From the NCBI GenBank assembly GCA_000998425.1, contig LCDG01000010.1, positions 1 to 32,778 on the forward strand: a stretch of 32,778 nucleotides of DNA, in the 5' to 3' direction. The notes below the pieces were generated by a model. It saw only the letters and a list, made by a program, of their open reading frames with translations. It did no database searches and was not told the DNA's origin. A program made the translations under genes and the position numbers. Within the stretch, counting starts at the first letter, position 1. Each line of letters begins with the position of its first letter. The stretch comes from Candidatus Nomurabacteria bacterium GW2011_GWC2_42_20. GTDB taxonomy: Bacteria > Patescibacteriota > Minisyncoccia > Phycocordibacterales > UBA1550. This document shows, piece by piece, positions 15,793-22,424 of this stretch.

Positions 15793-16347
15793 TTAATACC
15801 TTGGCGGTTCCTCCGTTATACCAGATTTATGGTTCACTTGTCGAGCAAGTGCATACAGGAGACTTGAGAGGCGATTTAAATACGCTAAAGTTTCTTTTTT
15901 AACGAAAATTTTTCCTTCGTCATTTGCTCCCACAACGCGACGTTCCGCCTTGCGTGACAGCGTACGCGCAAAATCAAGAAGTGCGGCAAGCTCAGTCCCG
16001 CCAGACACAAAAAAACTTTTGATTGGCGGGAGTTCTGCCTCTGCTCTGCCGATAAGAGCTTCCAACTCGGTTATTTTTTCTTGGTTGATATACTTATCTG
16101 CTCCGGCAACTTCTGCCTGAGCGATAAATAGATTTTGCTGAATATTTCCAACAAGATTGGACACGGTGTTGTTTGTTCCTGTAACTATAATTTCATTCGC
16201 GCGCTCATTCATTTTGATTACGCCAAGAAAAGAGTTTATCTCATCAAGCGCACCAAGGGCTTCCGCAACAACGGAACTCTTTGAAAATCTTTGGTCACAC
16301 CCAAACGTGCTTGTCGTGCCGTTATCACCCTTCCCCGTGTAGAGCAT
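15793..16347 (-). CDS. Cob(I)alamin adenosyltransferase, PduO type
   Basis: Transfers the adenosyl group of ATP to cob(I)alamin, giving coenzyme B12. The 184-aa protein shows the N-terminal ATP-binding TGKGDNGTTSTFG (about 4-16), the ALGALDEINSFLG segment near 30 and the helical ARTLSRKAERRVV motif near 128. No B12-dependent enzyme or corrinoid transporter is seen nearby. The promoter is leaderless-type: TTGTCA, 17 bp, TAGTAT, then 6 nt to the ATG. Confidence 0.92.
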   Translation of the reverse strand: MLYTGKGDNGTTSTFGCDQRFSKSSVVAEALGALDEINSFLGVIKMNERANEIIVTGTNNTVSNLVGNIQQNLFIAQAEVAGADKYINQEKITELEALIGRAEAELPPIKSFFVSGGTELAALLDFARTLSRKAERRVVGANDEGKIFVKKETLAYLNRLSSLLYALARQVNHKSGITEEPPRY

Positions 16348-16353
16348 TTTTTG

Positions 16354-16382
16354 ATACTAACAAATTTTCTTGTGATTGACAA
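16354..16382 (-). promoter_or_regulatory. Promoter of the adenosyltransferase gene, leaderless type
   Basis: TTGTCA (16377-16382) and TAGTAT (16354-16359) on the minus strand, 17 bp apart. The -35 overlaps the divergent CDF -35 by 5 bp. Confidence 0.6.
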
Positions 16383-16404
16383 GAGGTGTTATTTTTGCTA
16401 TAAT
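16376..16404 (+). promoter_or_regulatory. Perfect consensus promoter of the CDF gene
   Basis: TTGACA (16376-16381) and TATAAT (16399-16404) are exactly 17 bp apart. Confidence 0.8.
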
Positions 16405-16447
16405 TTTATAAGTTAATTTTTGAACTTTCACAAAAAGGAGGTGTACT

Positions 16448-17137
16448 GTGGTACAAACAAATCATCTGGAAGCATGCCCATCGGTAAGATCTGGGGTTTC
16501 AAAAGATTGCTCGTGTGATAAAGAAGTGAAGCATTATTTAAAATTGGCGAAATTGTCATTTTCACTTTTTATTTTCGAGCTTCTCGGTGGAATATTTTCA
16601 GGAAGTATGGCTCTCGTATCTGACGCGCTTCATGTACTCCTCGATGGAATGGAGAACATTGTTTCAGCGATTGTGTCTCGCCTTTCACTGAAGGGCTACG
16701 ACGAAAAAATCGTGCGTGACTTTGGCGGTAAAATAAGCGCTTTACTTCTCCTGTTTGCCAGTAGTGGGATTGTATACGAAGGATTTGAACGCATACTGAC
16801 CCCACACGAAGTCGAATGGTATATGGTGCTTGTTGCCATCATCGGTCTTGCGGTAAATCTATGGCAAAAAAGTCTCCATAACGAGGCTTTAGAAGAACAC
16901 CGCAACCAGACCCACTTTTGGCAAAACCGACACCTGATTTCAGATATATCAGCAAGCGCTGCTGTTGTGATTGGCGGGTTGGTTATGTTCTTTGCCGAAG
17001 GTTTGTACTGGATCGATGGGGTGCTTTCTGTTGGCATCGGTGTAATGATTGTGTTTTTTACAATCGCAAAGCTTCTTGGCTTTGATATTCACAAGCACGA
17101 CTATGAGCATACATGCGGAAGTAAAAGCTGTAGATAA
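16448..17137 (+). CDS. Cation diffusion facilitator (CDF) family metal transporter
   Basis: CDF proteins export Zn2+ or related divalent ions by proton antiport. The 229-aa protein has about six membrane helices, with the metal-site motif in the second helix (SDALHVLLDGMEN, about 57-69) and a second HxxxD-type motif in the fifth (HLISDISAS, about 160-168). It lacks the usual C-terminal cytoplasmic domain and ends in a His/Cys-rich tail (HKHDYEHTCGSKSC). The N terminus has Cys10 and CSC at 21-23. It starts at GTG, chosen because AGGAGG lies 6 nt upstream. Confidence 0.88.
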   Translation: MVQTNHLEACPSVRSGVSKDCSCDKEVKHYLKLAKLSFSLFIFELLGGIFSGSMALVSDALHVLLDGMENIVSAIVSRLSLKGYDEKIVRDFGGKISALLLLFASSGIVYEGFERILTPHEVEWYMVLVAIIGLAVNLWQKSLHNEALEEHRNQTHFWQNRHLISDISASAAVVIGGLVMFFAEGLYWIDGVLSVGIGVMIVFFTIAKLLGFDIHKHDYEHTCGSKSCR

Positions 17138-17142
17138 CAATT

Positions 17143-17174
17143 AATGGGGTAATCGCTTACGCGGTTGCCTCATT
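17143..17174 (+). terminator. Terminator after the CDF gene
   Basis: A 14-bp stem using several G-T pairs (AATGGGGTAATCGC with GCGGTTGCCTCATT), loop TTAC, followed by TTATTTT. Confidence 0.65.
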
Positions 17175-17197
17175 TTATTTTCCCAAACAAAATAAAA

Positions 17198-17220
17198 CCC
17201 GCACAATATTTTTGTGCGGG
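17198..17220 (-). terminator. Terminator after the 148-aa unknown gene
   Basis: CCCGCACAA pairs with TTGTGCGGG; on the minus strand TTTTATTTTG follows. Confidence 0.85.
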
Positions 17221-17237
17221 TGCCGAGCCTATACAAT

Positions 17238-17684
17238 CTAGGCCCTGTATCTCAACTCATGAGACAAACTTTCCGTGATGATCTTGAAGATTTGTTCGAG
17301 GTCATTACGAAAAGGGAAGGTCAGAAATGAATCCCTTGGGCCAGCAAACTTGCGCGTGCCAACTGTCAGCTCGATGTTAACACAGCGAACCCTAGCTTGC
17401 GCAAACAGTGGCTGTATAACAATAGCTGGCTCAAGCATATCTTTAAACCCCTGCATCATTTCTTCAAAACGATTTTTGTATGCAGGAACATGTTTTTTTC
17501 TGTGTATGCGAACACCGACTGCCTTGAATTCCCGCCCTTCGATAATTATAGGCTCTACGATTTGCGTAGCATACCAAACATTTTTACCGAATTCGAGAGA
17601 TCCACAGACTACTAAAATTGCTTCAATTATTTCTATTGCTTCCCTTACCTCGTTTCTTGATGCAGAAGCTCCTGAATGAATCAT
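17238..17684 (-). CDS. Unknown protein, 148 aa
   Basis: No family recognised. The sequence looks like a soluble alpha/beta protein (EVREAIEIIEAILVVCGSLEF; a basic HRKKHVPAYKNRFEEMM region near 80). The ATG at 17684 is preferred over the track start at 17726, since a GGGGAGGG ribosome site lies just upstream of it. It is a single-gene unit with its own terminator. Confidence 0.65.
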   Translation of the reverse strand: MIHSGASASRNEVREAIEIIEAILVVCGSLEFGKNVWYATQIVEPIIIEGREFKAVGVRIHRKKHVPAYKNRFEEMMQGFKDMLEPAIVIQPLFAQARVRCVNIELTVGTRKFAGPRDSFLTFPFRNDLEQIFKIITESLSHELRYRA

Positions 17685-17726
17685 TTCAACCCTCCCCTTT
17701 TTTAAATTACACAAAGAACAAATCAT

Positions 17727-17848
17727 ACGATATACATGAATTTATATCGTGTAACATTATGCCATATCTGTAGAAAAATGCAAGCTCCAATGGTGAATTT
17801 GTTGGCTGTCGAAGGCGCATAATACACGCGCGCTTGATTTCTTGTGAA
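17727..17848. other. Intergenic stretch with no gene seen
   Basis: AT-rich upstream region of the 148-aa gene. It probably holds that gene's promoter. ORFs here are short and lack ribosome sites. The tRNA-Leu repeat unit begins at 17849. Confidence 0.5.
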
Positions 17849-18037
17849 AGGAGAGGATGCTTGGCTAAGAACATTTTTACTCGCCGTCGCTCCTAAAAAT
17901 TTCTCAGCCCTGCTCGAGCGACCCATTCTACTGAATGGGTTTCCCCGCTCTCGCTTTCAAATCCTTTCCTGCTCTACAAAAGTTAAATGGCGATACGCTA
18001 ACGCGTACCGCCATTACTTTTGTGCGCAGGAGAGGAT
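17849..18037 (-). repeat. tRNA-3'-end structured repeat, copy C (tRNA-Leu)
   Basis: Read on the minus strand from the tRNA-Leu end. The tRNA 3' segment is followed by hairpin 1 (about 17979-18022), which extends into an inverted, mutated copy of the tRNA 3' end (17955-17978). Hairpin 3 follows (17921-17940, ACCCATT/AATGGGT), then hairpin 4 (17863-17909), and a direct copy of the tRNA 3' end (AGGAGAGGAT on the plus strand at 17849-17858, matching 18028-18037). The repeat period is 179 bp. Hairpin 4 has the GAGC-loop-GCGA tip, the 1x1 mismatch and the 3' bulge of the other copies. Hairpin 2 is missing. Confidence 0.75.
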
Positions 18038-18106
18038 TTGAACCTCCATGCCGGTGAAGGCGCTACCACCTCAAGGTAGTGCGTCTACCAATTTCGCCAC
18101 CTGCGC
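18023..18106 (-). tRNA. tRNA-Leu (GAG)
   Basis: Class II cloverleaf with long variable arm on the minus strand. Acceptor GCGCAGG pairs with CCTGCGC; the anticodon loop TTGAGGT gives GAG; T loop TTCAAAT. CCA is not encoded. Confidence 0.95.
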
Positions 18107-18134
18107 ATTCATCCCATCAATTGATGACCCTATG

Positions 18135-18163
18135 AGCATACCCCAGAAAGGAGATTTTTTCAA
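18135..18163 (-). promoter_or_regulatory. Promoter of tRNA-Leu
   Basis: TTGAAA (18158-18163) and TATGCT (18135-18140) on the minus strand, 17 bp apart. Confidence 0.5.
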
Positions 18164-18169
18164 GCAAAA

Positions 18170-18190
18170 GCGCGAGTGTTTGACTCGCGC
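18170..18190 (-). terminator. Terminator after rplS
   Basis: GCGCGAGT pairs with ACTCGCGC around a 5-nt loop, followed on the minus strand by TTTTGCTTG. Confidence 0.75.
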
Positions 18191-18259
18191 ATTTCGAATC
18201 AGCTGACGAATCACCAGATTTCGTGTCATCGGACACGCGTCTTGGACGTAAACTAGTCG

Positions 18260-18685
18260 TTATGCAATTACTTCCTCTGCTGTTGGTGCATCTACAACCT
18301 CTCCCTCCTGCACTGGGACAGTCACACCACTCTTTGTGTGACGCATCTTACGCTTTACATCACGAGCAACCTTGCAACGAACGAAGTAAAGTTTTGAGCG
18401 ACGAACTTCAGACTGGCGCACAATTTCAATCTTATCAATCGATGGAGAGTAGAGTGGGAAGATCTTTTCAACACCTACACCAGACGCAACCTTGCGAACA
18501 GTGAACATAGCGCCATTTCCTTTGCCACCTTTTACGGCAAGTACAAGTCCCTCAAAAATCTGCATGCGAGTCTTACCTTTTTCCTCAATCTTGAGGTGTA
18601 CCTTAACTGTTGCTCCAGCGCGAATAGGCAAATCCTTGCGACTTGCTACTGCTACTGGGCTCATTTGTATTGTTGTAGTTTCCAT
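18260..18685 (-). CDS. rplS: 50S ribosomal protein L19
   Basis: L19 lies at the subunit interface of the large ribosomal subunit. The 141-aa protein shows the core family segments: IRAGATVKVHLKIEEKGKTR (about 21-40), the IFEGLVLAVKG strand (about 43-53) and VEKIFPLYSPSIDKIEIV (about 74-91). The tail is longer than in E. coli (115 aa). The track begins at TTG 18700; the ATG at 18685 is preferred. It follows rluA by about 30 bp. Confidence 0.95.
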   Translation of the reverse strand: METTTIQMSPVAVASRKDLPIRAGATVKVHLKIEEKGKTRMQIFEGLVLAVKGGKGNGAMFTVRKVASGVGVEKIFPLYSPSIDKIEIVRQSEVRRSKLYFVRCKVARDVKRKMRHTKSGVTVPVQEGEVVDAPTAEEVIA

Positions 18686-18715
18686 AATTTTTGTCTTCAA
18701 GTATCCGCTACTCTA

Positions 18716-19453
18716 TCATATGATACCCATTTCTGCAAGACCCGTCTTGAAGTCCTCTGGAAGCGGTGCTTCAACCTTGTGCTCTACTCCATTTTGACCT
18801 TTAAATACAACAGAAAAAGCATGGAGGGCTGTTCGACCAAAACCAAGCAAGCATGGTGCCTTTGGCGCATATAACTTGTCACATAAAATGGGGTGACCGA
18901 CTGCCTTTAAGTGTACGCGAATCTGGTGTGTACGCCCTGTATGTGGGCACACCTCAAGGTACGAAAGCTTGCTTCCTTTTGCATCTCCTTCGCCTAACAC
19001 ACGATATTCGGTTACTGCTTCTCGAAGTTCTCCGCGAGCACCGTACTCTGAAGACCATTTACGAAAATCACTTTTTGAACGACCTATAGGTTTGTCTATG
19101 GTACCAACAGATTCCTTAAACACGCCGTGAGTTATTGTTCGGTATGATTTTTTGATTGTTCGCGCCTGAAACTGTGCTTTCAAATTTAAAAAAGATGCCT
19201 GTGTTTTTGCGATTAGGAGAACACCGGATGTGTCACGGTCGATGCGATGCACGATCCCCCATTTCTCAATAACACCACCTTTGGTGAGAGGTATCGTCTC
19301 ACCAACCCCGTGCACGCTAGGATACTTTTCAAGAACCCAGTCAGCAAGAGTTTCTTCTTTAGTACGCCCATCAGAATGAACAACAAGACCAGCAGGTTTA
19401 TTCACCGCAAGCACTTCATCATCTTCATATAAAATTGGGATATTCATTGTCAT
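18716..19453 (-). CDS. RluA-family rRNA pseudouridine synthase
   Basis: Converts uridine to pseudouridine in rRNA (RluA/RluD family). The catalytic motif is HRIDRDTSGVLLIAKT (about 84-99) with the nucleophilic Asp, and the CPHTGRTHQIRVHL motif lies near 170. At 245 aa it lacks the N-terminal S4 domain found in RluC/RluD, so the exact target uridine cannot be assigned. It is 6 bp downstream of uppS. Confidence 0.92.
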   Translation of the reverse strand: MTMNIPILYEDDEVLAVNKPAGLVVHSDGRTKEETLADWVLEKYPSVHGVGETIPLTKGGVIEKWGIVHRIDRDTSGVLLIAKTQASFLNLKAQFQARTIKKSYRTITHGVFKESVGTIDKPIGRSKSDFRKWSSEYGARGELREAVTEYRVLGEGDAKGSKLSYLEVCPHTGRTHQIRVHLKAVGHPILCDKLYAPKAPCLLGFGRTALHAFSVVFKGQNGVEHKVEAPLPEDFKTGLAEMGII

Positions 19454-19459
19454 CGTTCT

Positions 19460-20143
19460 CTACTTCCCGTGTCGTCTTTCGCGGACCTTGAACTCTTCAA
19501 TGATTCTCGTAAATTCCTCCTTTGAAAATTCTGGCCAGAAAACATCCGTGAAGAAAAGTTCACTATACACTGTTTGCCAAGGCAGAAAACCAGAGGTTCT
19601 ATGCTCTCCACTAGTGCGAATAACGAGATCTGGGTCTGGCATCGGATACGACCAAAGCTTTTTTGAAAAATCATCCTCAGTGACGCTTTGCACGCCCTCT
19701 GCCAAAAGTGCGTTTGTGGCAGAAAGAATCTCTGCTCTTCCGCCGTAGGATACCGCTACATGCAAGGTCACATCATAATCCTTTGCTGTCTCTGACTCTG
19801 CCTTCTCCATTCCTCCTTGTATATCATCGTCAAAACGCGCGCGGTCGCCAATAAACCGCACTCGTACGCGATTCTCAATCATTTTTTTTATTTCATTATT
19901 GAGAATAAAGCGAAGTAGTTTCAATAAAAACCCGACTTCTTCCTCGCTACGTTGCCAATTCTCTGTAGAAAATGCAAAAACAACGACATCTGAGATCCCC
20001 GCCTCGCGCGCCCACTCGACGACATCCTGCAGTCTTTTATACCCTTCGTTGTGCCCTTCAAAAACTGGCTTATTGTGCGCGCGTGCCCAACGGCGATTGC
20101 CGTCCATAATAATACCAACGCATTTTATTTGTGAATCTGTCAT
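19460..20143 (-). CDS. uppS: Isoprenyl (undecaprenyl) diphosphate synthase
   Basis: Cis-prenyltransferase making the C55 lipid carrier for cell wall synthesis. Signatures: GIIMDGNRRWA near the N terminus, VFAFSTENWQRS near residue 62, and DLVIRTSGEHRTSGFLPWQ near 185. The track starts at a TTG (20161) that overlaps the acyP stop; the ATG at 20143 is preferred, giving 227 aa. No ribosome site is seen, so translation may be coupled to the preceding acyP gene. Confidence 0.93.
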   Translation of the reverse strand: MTDSQIKCVGIIMDGNRRWARAHNKPVFEGHNEGYKRLQDVVEWAREAGISDVVVFAFSTENWQRSEEEVGFLLKLLRFILNNEIKKMIENRVRVRFIGDRARFDDDIQGGMEKAESETAKDYDVTLHVAVSYGGRAEILSATNALLAEGVQSVTEDDFSKKLWSYPMPDPDLVIRTSGEHRTSGFLPWQTVYSELFFTDVFWPEFSKEEFTRIIEEFKVRERRHGK

Positions 20144-20157
20144 GTGTTTATTAGCAA

Positions 20158-20433
20158 TCAATACAGAATATCAAAACTTTTGTATCCTCCCAAGGGCTCC
20201 GACCACTTTTCTGATACAGTATCAACCCTGGAAAGAAGAGGCCCTTTATGAATGAGTCTAAAAAGTTCCATTAGCTTACTTTCCTCGCCCTCCGCAACGA
20301 TAGACACCGACCCATCAATATTATTTTTTACGCTACCAACAATCCCACGAGACCTTGCTTTGCGTGTCACAAAATCACGAAACATTACCATTTGCACACG
20401 ACCAAACACTTGGCATTCGAGACGTTTTTGCAT
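20158..20433 (-). CDS. acyP: Acylphosphatase
   Basis: A small enzyme hydrolysing acyl phosphates. The 91-aa protein has the conserved GRVQ...FRDF segment with the catalytic Arg, and KNNIDGSV with the catalytic Asn. The usual Gly-Val-Gly of the phosphate loop is Met-Val-Met here (GRVQMVMFR), an unusual substitution that could change activity. The ATG at 20433 is chosen; the track start is a TTG beside tRNA-Val. Confidence 0.85.
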   Translation of the reverse strand: MQKRLECQVFGRVQMVMFRDFVTRKARSRGIVGSVKNNIDGSVSIVAEGEESKLMELFRLIHKGPLLSRVDTVSEKWSEPLGGYKSFDILY

Positions 20434-20472
20434 ACCACTTACCCTAGCGTGGTTCTGTGTAAAACACAAGTG

Positions 20473-20545
20473 TGGGAGATAGAGGACTTGAACCTCTGAC
20501 CTTTTCGGTGTAAACGAATTGCTCTACCAACTGAGCTAATCTCCC
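20473..20545 (-). tRNA. tRNA-Val (TAC)
   Basis: Cloverleaf on the minus strand: acceptor GGGAGAT with ATCTCCC, anticodon loop TTTACAC giving TAC, T loop TTCAAGT. Discriminator A; CCA is not encoded. A TATAAT lies about 10 nt upstream (20555-20560 on the plus strand). It leads the acyP-uppS-rluA-rplS cluster. Confidence 0.95.
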
Positions 20546-20586
20546 AATAACTTTATTATACCGTTCTTCGCACAGTATCCATAAAG

Positions 20587-20627
20587 AAGTGCTAACCTTT
20601 TGGGCCTGCCAAAACAGCTAATCCCCC
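20587..20627 (-). pseudogene. Degenerate partial copy of tRNA-Val
   Basis: 82 bp upstream of tRNA-Val the minus strand reads GGGGGATTAGCTG...TTGGCAGG then CCAAAAGGTTAG. These match the tRNA-Val 5' half (GGGAGATTAGCTC, TTGGTAGAG) and its post-anticodon segment (CGAAAAGGTCAG), with the anticodon arm lost. Confidence 0.5.
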
Positions 20628-20665
20628 AATAATCCATACTATACCAGATATTGGGAGAAAAACAA

Positions 20666-20853
20666 TGGTGCCCCCACTCGTCTCGGTCCCGAGTTACTAA
20701 GTCGCCAAGCTCCTAAGTACTCGCGACCCCGCCTCATTGTTTTTGATTACAAAAACATATTCCGGCTTTCGATTCCTCGCGCAAGTGAAGCAGTTCACTT
20801 GCTGCGGGGCACCAACAGAAAAATCGCCATCAGGCGATTTTGTTGGTGCCCCC
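20666..20853 (-). repeat. tRNA-3'-end structured repeat, copy B (tRNA-Arg TCT)
   Basis: Read on the minus strand from tRNA-Arg. It is bounded by direct copies of GGGGGCACCA (20844-20853 and 20666-20675, period 178 bp). Hairpin 1 (20806-20852) pairs the tRNA acceptor and CCA end with an inverted copy of it. Hairpin 2 follows (20781-20802, GCAAGTGAA-CTGC-TTCACTTGC), then an inverted T-arm copy (13 nt exact, 20768-20780 versus 20854-20866), hairpin 3 (20738-20757) and hairpin 4 (20685-20728) with the GAGC-TTG-GCGA tip. No ORF with a ribosome site lies inside. Confidence 0.85.
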
Positions 20854-20918
20854 GCGAGGAATCGAACCTCGAATAACGGCTTAGAAGTCCGCAGTTATAT
20901 CCATTTAACTACAGGGGC
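20844..20918 (-). tRNA. tRNA-Arg (TCT)
   Basis: Cloverleaf on the minus strand: acceptor GCCCCTG with CGGGGGC, anticodon loop CTTCTAA giving TCT, D loop with the A20 typical of tRNA-Arg, T loop TTCGATT. CCA is encoded (20844-20846). The last anticodon-stem pair is an A-G mismatch. Confidence 0.94.
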
Positions 20919-20973
20919 TTATTAAATTAAGCAAAATGTTCGAACGAAGAAACTCTACCACAGGATCACCCTT

Positions 20974-21303
20974 CTACAAAGAAGGGTCTGCTGTCGTTAA
21001 CTTTTCGCTTTTTGCCTTTTCGAAATTAGCGGCCTTTTCATCAATTTGATCTGCAACAATCTTAAGCCCTTCCGTATCAAGCACCTCTACATTATTAACC
21101 TTTTTTGGCTCAGCAAAGAAGTGGTCGCGATTCACCCCAATAGACATATAGATGTTGAAAACGAGTGAGACGCTGAGCCATATAAAAAACAGGAGGACAA
21201 GATTTTTCCAATCACGGAATGGTGTTATCTCCATTTTTAAAGCATCTGCACCTTTTGAAAAAGAGATCTTTTTAAGCCAATTTTTTATATTCATATTATT
21301 CAT
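20974..21303 (-). CDS. Unknown single-span membrane protein at the end of the pilMNO block
   Basis: The 109-aa protein has a basic N terminus, one membrane helix (about 35-54) and a charged C-terminal domain with coiled-coil character. Its ATG overlaps the PilO-like stop. It sits where PilP is found in many type IV pilus operons, but it lacks a lipoprotein signal and I see no PilP motif, so it could be a lineage-specific inner membrane component. Confidence 0.75.
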   Translation of the reverse strand: MNNMNIKNWLKKISFSKGADALKMEITPFRDWKNLVLLFFIWLSVSLVFNIYMSIGVNRDHFFAEPKKVNNVEVLDTEGLKIVADQIDEKAANFEKAKSEKLTTADPSL

Positions 21304-21847
21304 TGACGAAATTAAGGATTGTTAAATAAGCTTCGGCCCTCCATATTGGTGCTCCACCTCTACTTACCGCACCCGCTTCTAAATCTTCCCTAACAACACG
21401 AAGAGTATTCCATCCAATCTCTCCTGGAAAGTTTTCCAAAAGCACTAATAAGCGTGAGACCTCTGAAAAAGTTCCTATTGCCTTTATGCGGAAGTTTAAC
21501 AATGGAACTGTTTTTTCAGTAAAACCTTTTTCAAGAGACTCTATTGTAATTCTGGTTCCAGACTGTGGGCCAAGTGCCTCTACTTTTTTTATAAAGACAG
21601 ATATTTCGTTTTCTTTAAAAAAGAACTTTGAAATTTTTTCTATATTAATATTTTCGCGTCTCAAAGCTGACGCTGCCGAGGCAGTGTGCGACTCCTTACC
21701 AGAAAGCTCGTTTATTTTCTCTGAGAACTTTATTGATTCCTCTGTTTTATTCTTCATTGAGAAAAACAGTGATGCAGAAATAGCAACAGTAATAATCATA
21801 ACCATAGACGCCGCACCAAATAGTATTATTATTTTATTTGATTTCAT
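21296..21847 (-). CDS. PilO-like type IV pilus assembly protein
   Basis: The 183-aa protein has one N-terminal membrane helix (about 7-29), a coiled-coil stretch and a C-terminal ferredoxin-like domain (VPLLNFRIKAIGTFSEVSRLLVLLENFPG). Size, topology and position after a PilN-like gene match PilO, which pairs with PilN in the inner membrane platform. Sequence similarity alone would be weak. Confidence 0.75.
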   Translation of the reverse strand: MKSNKIIILFGAASMVMIITVAISASLFFSMKNKTEESIKFSEKINELSGKESHTASAASALRRENINIEKISKFFFKENEISVFIKKVEALGPQSGTRITIESLEKGFTEKTVPLLNFRIKAIGTFSEVSRLLVLLENFPGEIGWNTLRVVREDLEAGAVSRGGAPIWRAEAYLTILNFVNE

Positions 21848-22416
21848 TTTGTTTTGTTTTTTGATGTTGGTTTTGTGTTGCGCTCTAAAACAACAGAAAA
21901 TTCTATATTCTCGCTTTTTACATAGCTAGATATTGGTAGTGTCACATCTGTGAACCTTGTATCCTTTTTTAATTCTTCAAAGAAGCTTGATAGACTGTCG
22001 CGATCTAATGCTTCGCCAGTAATGACTACTCTTTCCTGGTTAACCACCGAGTCATATGTAACTCCATAGATTTTGATCTTACGACTTTTGTTATTTAGGA
22101 TATCCGATATTACTTGGTATGGGGAGAGCTGGGTTTTTGCGCTAGCTTTCAAAAGGAGGGTAATTTTATTATTTATATCAACCACTTGGGAGCTCACATC
22201 TTTTTCTTTCACTCCGCCTCCGTACACTTCCTCAAGGGTTGCGAGTTCTTTTTCTAGGTTGTTGTACTTTGAGGTTGAAAGCAAATATGGCGACATAAAC
22301 AAAACGAGGTTTGCAGTAATAAGAAGGTCTGTAACGATAAGCGAAACAATCGTAAGACGAATACGGTACTTGTTGAGGATCTTCTTCTTTTCCTTTGTTG
22401 CAAAAATATTTATCAT
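21844..22416 (-). CDS. PilN-like type IV pilus assembly protein
   Basis: The 190-aa protein starts with MINIFATKEKKKILNKYRIR, a short cytoplasmic tail like the PilM-binding tail of PilN, followed by one membrane helix (about 23-45), a coiled coil and a C-terminal domain (VVITGEALDRDSLSSFFEELKK). It overlaps the PilO-like gene by 4 bp and follows pilM by 8 bp. Confidence 0.8.
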   Translation of the reverse strand: MINIFATKEKKKILNKYRIRLTIVSLIVTDLLITANLVLFMSPYLLSTSKYNNLEKELATLEEVYGGGVKEKDVSSQVVDINNKITLLLKASAKTQLSPYQVISDILNNKSRKIKIYGVTYDSVVNQERVVITGEALDRDSLSSFFEELKKDTRFTDVTLPISSYVKSENIEFSVVLERNTKPTSKNKTK

Positions 22417-22424
22417 AATTGCTG

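Noticed and set aside
17844-18041. 65-aa plus-strand ORF over the tRNA-Leu repeat
   Set aside because: It starts at a GTG with no separate ribosome site (the purine run is the copied tRNA 3' end) and covers the hairpins and the tRNA end.
20737-20925. 62-aa ORF across the tRNA-Arg repeat
   Set aside because: It reads through the tRNA gene and its hairpins.
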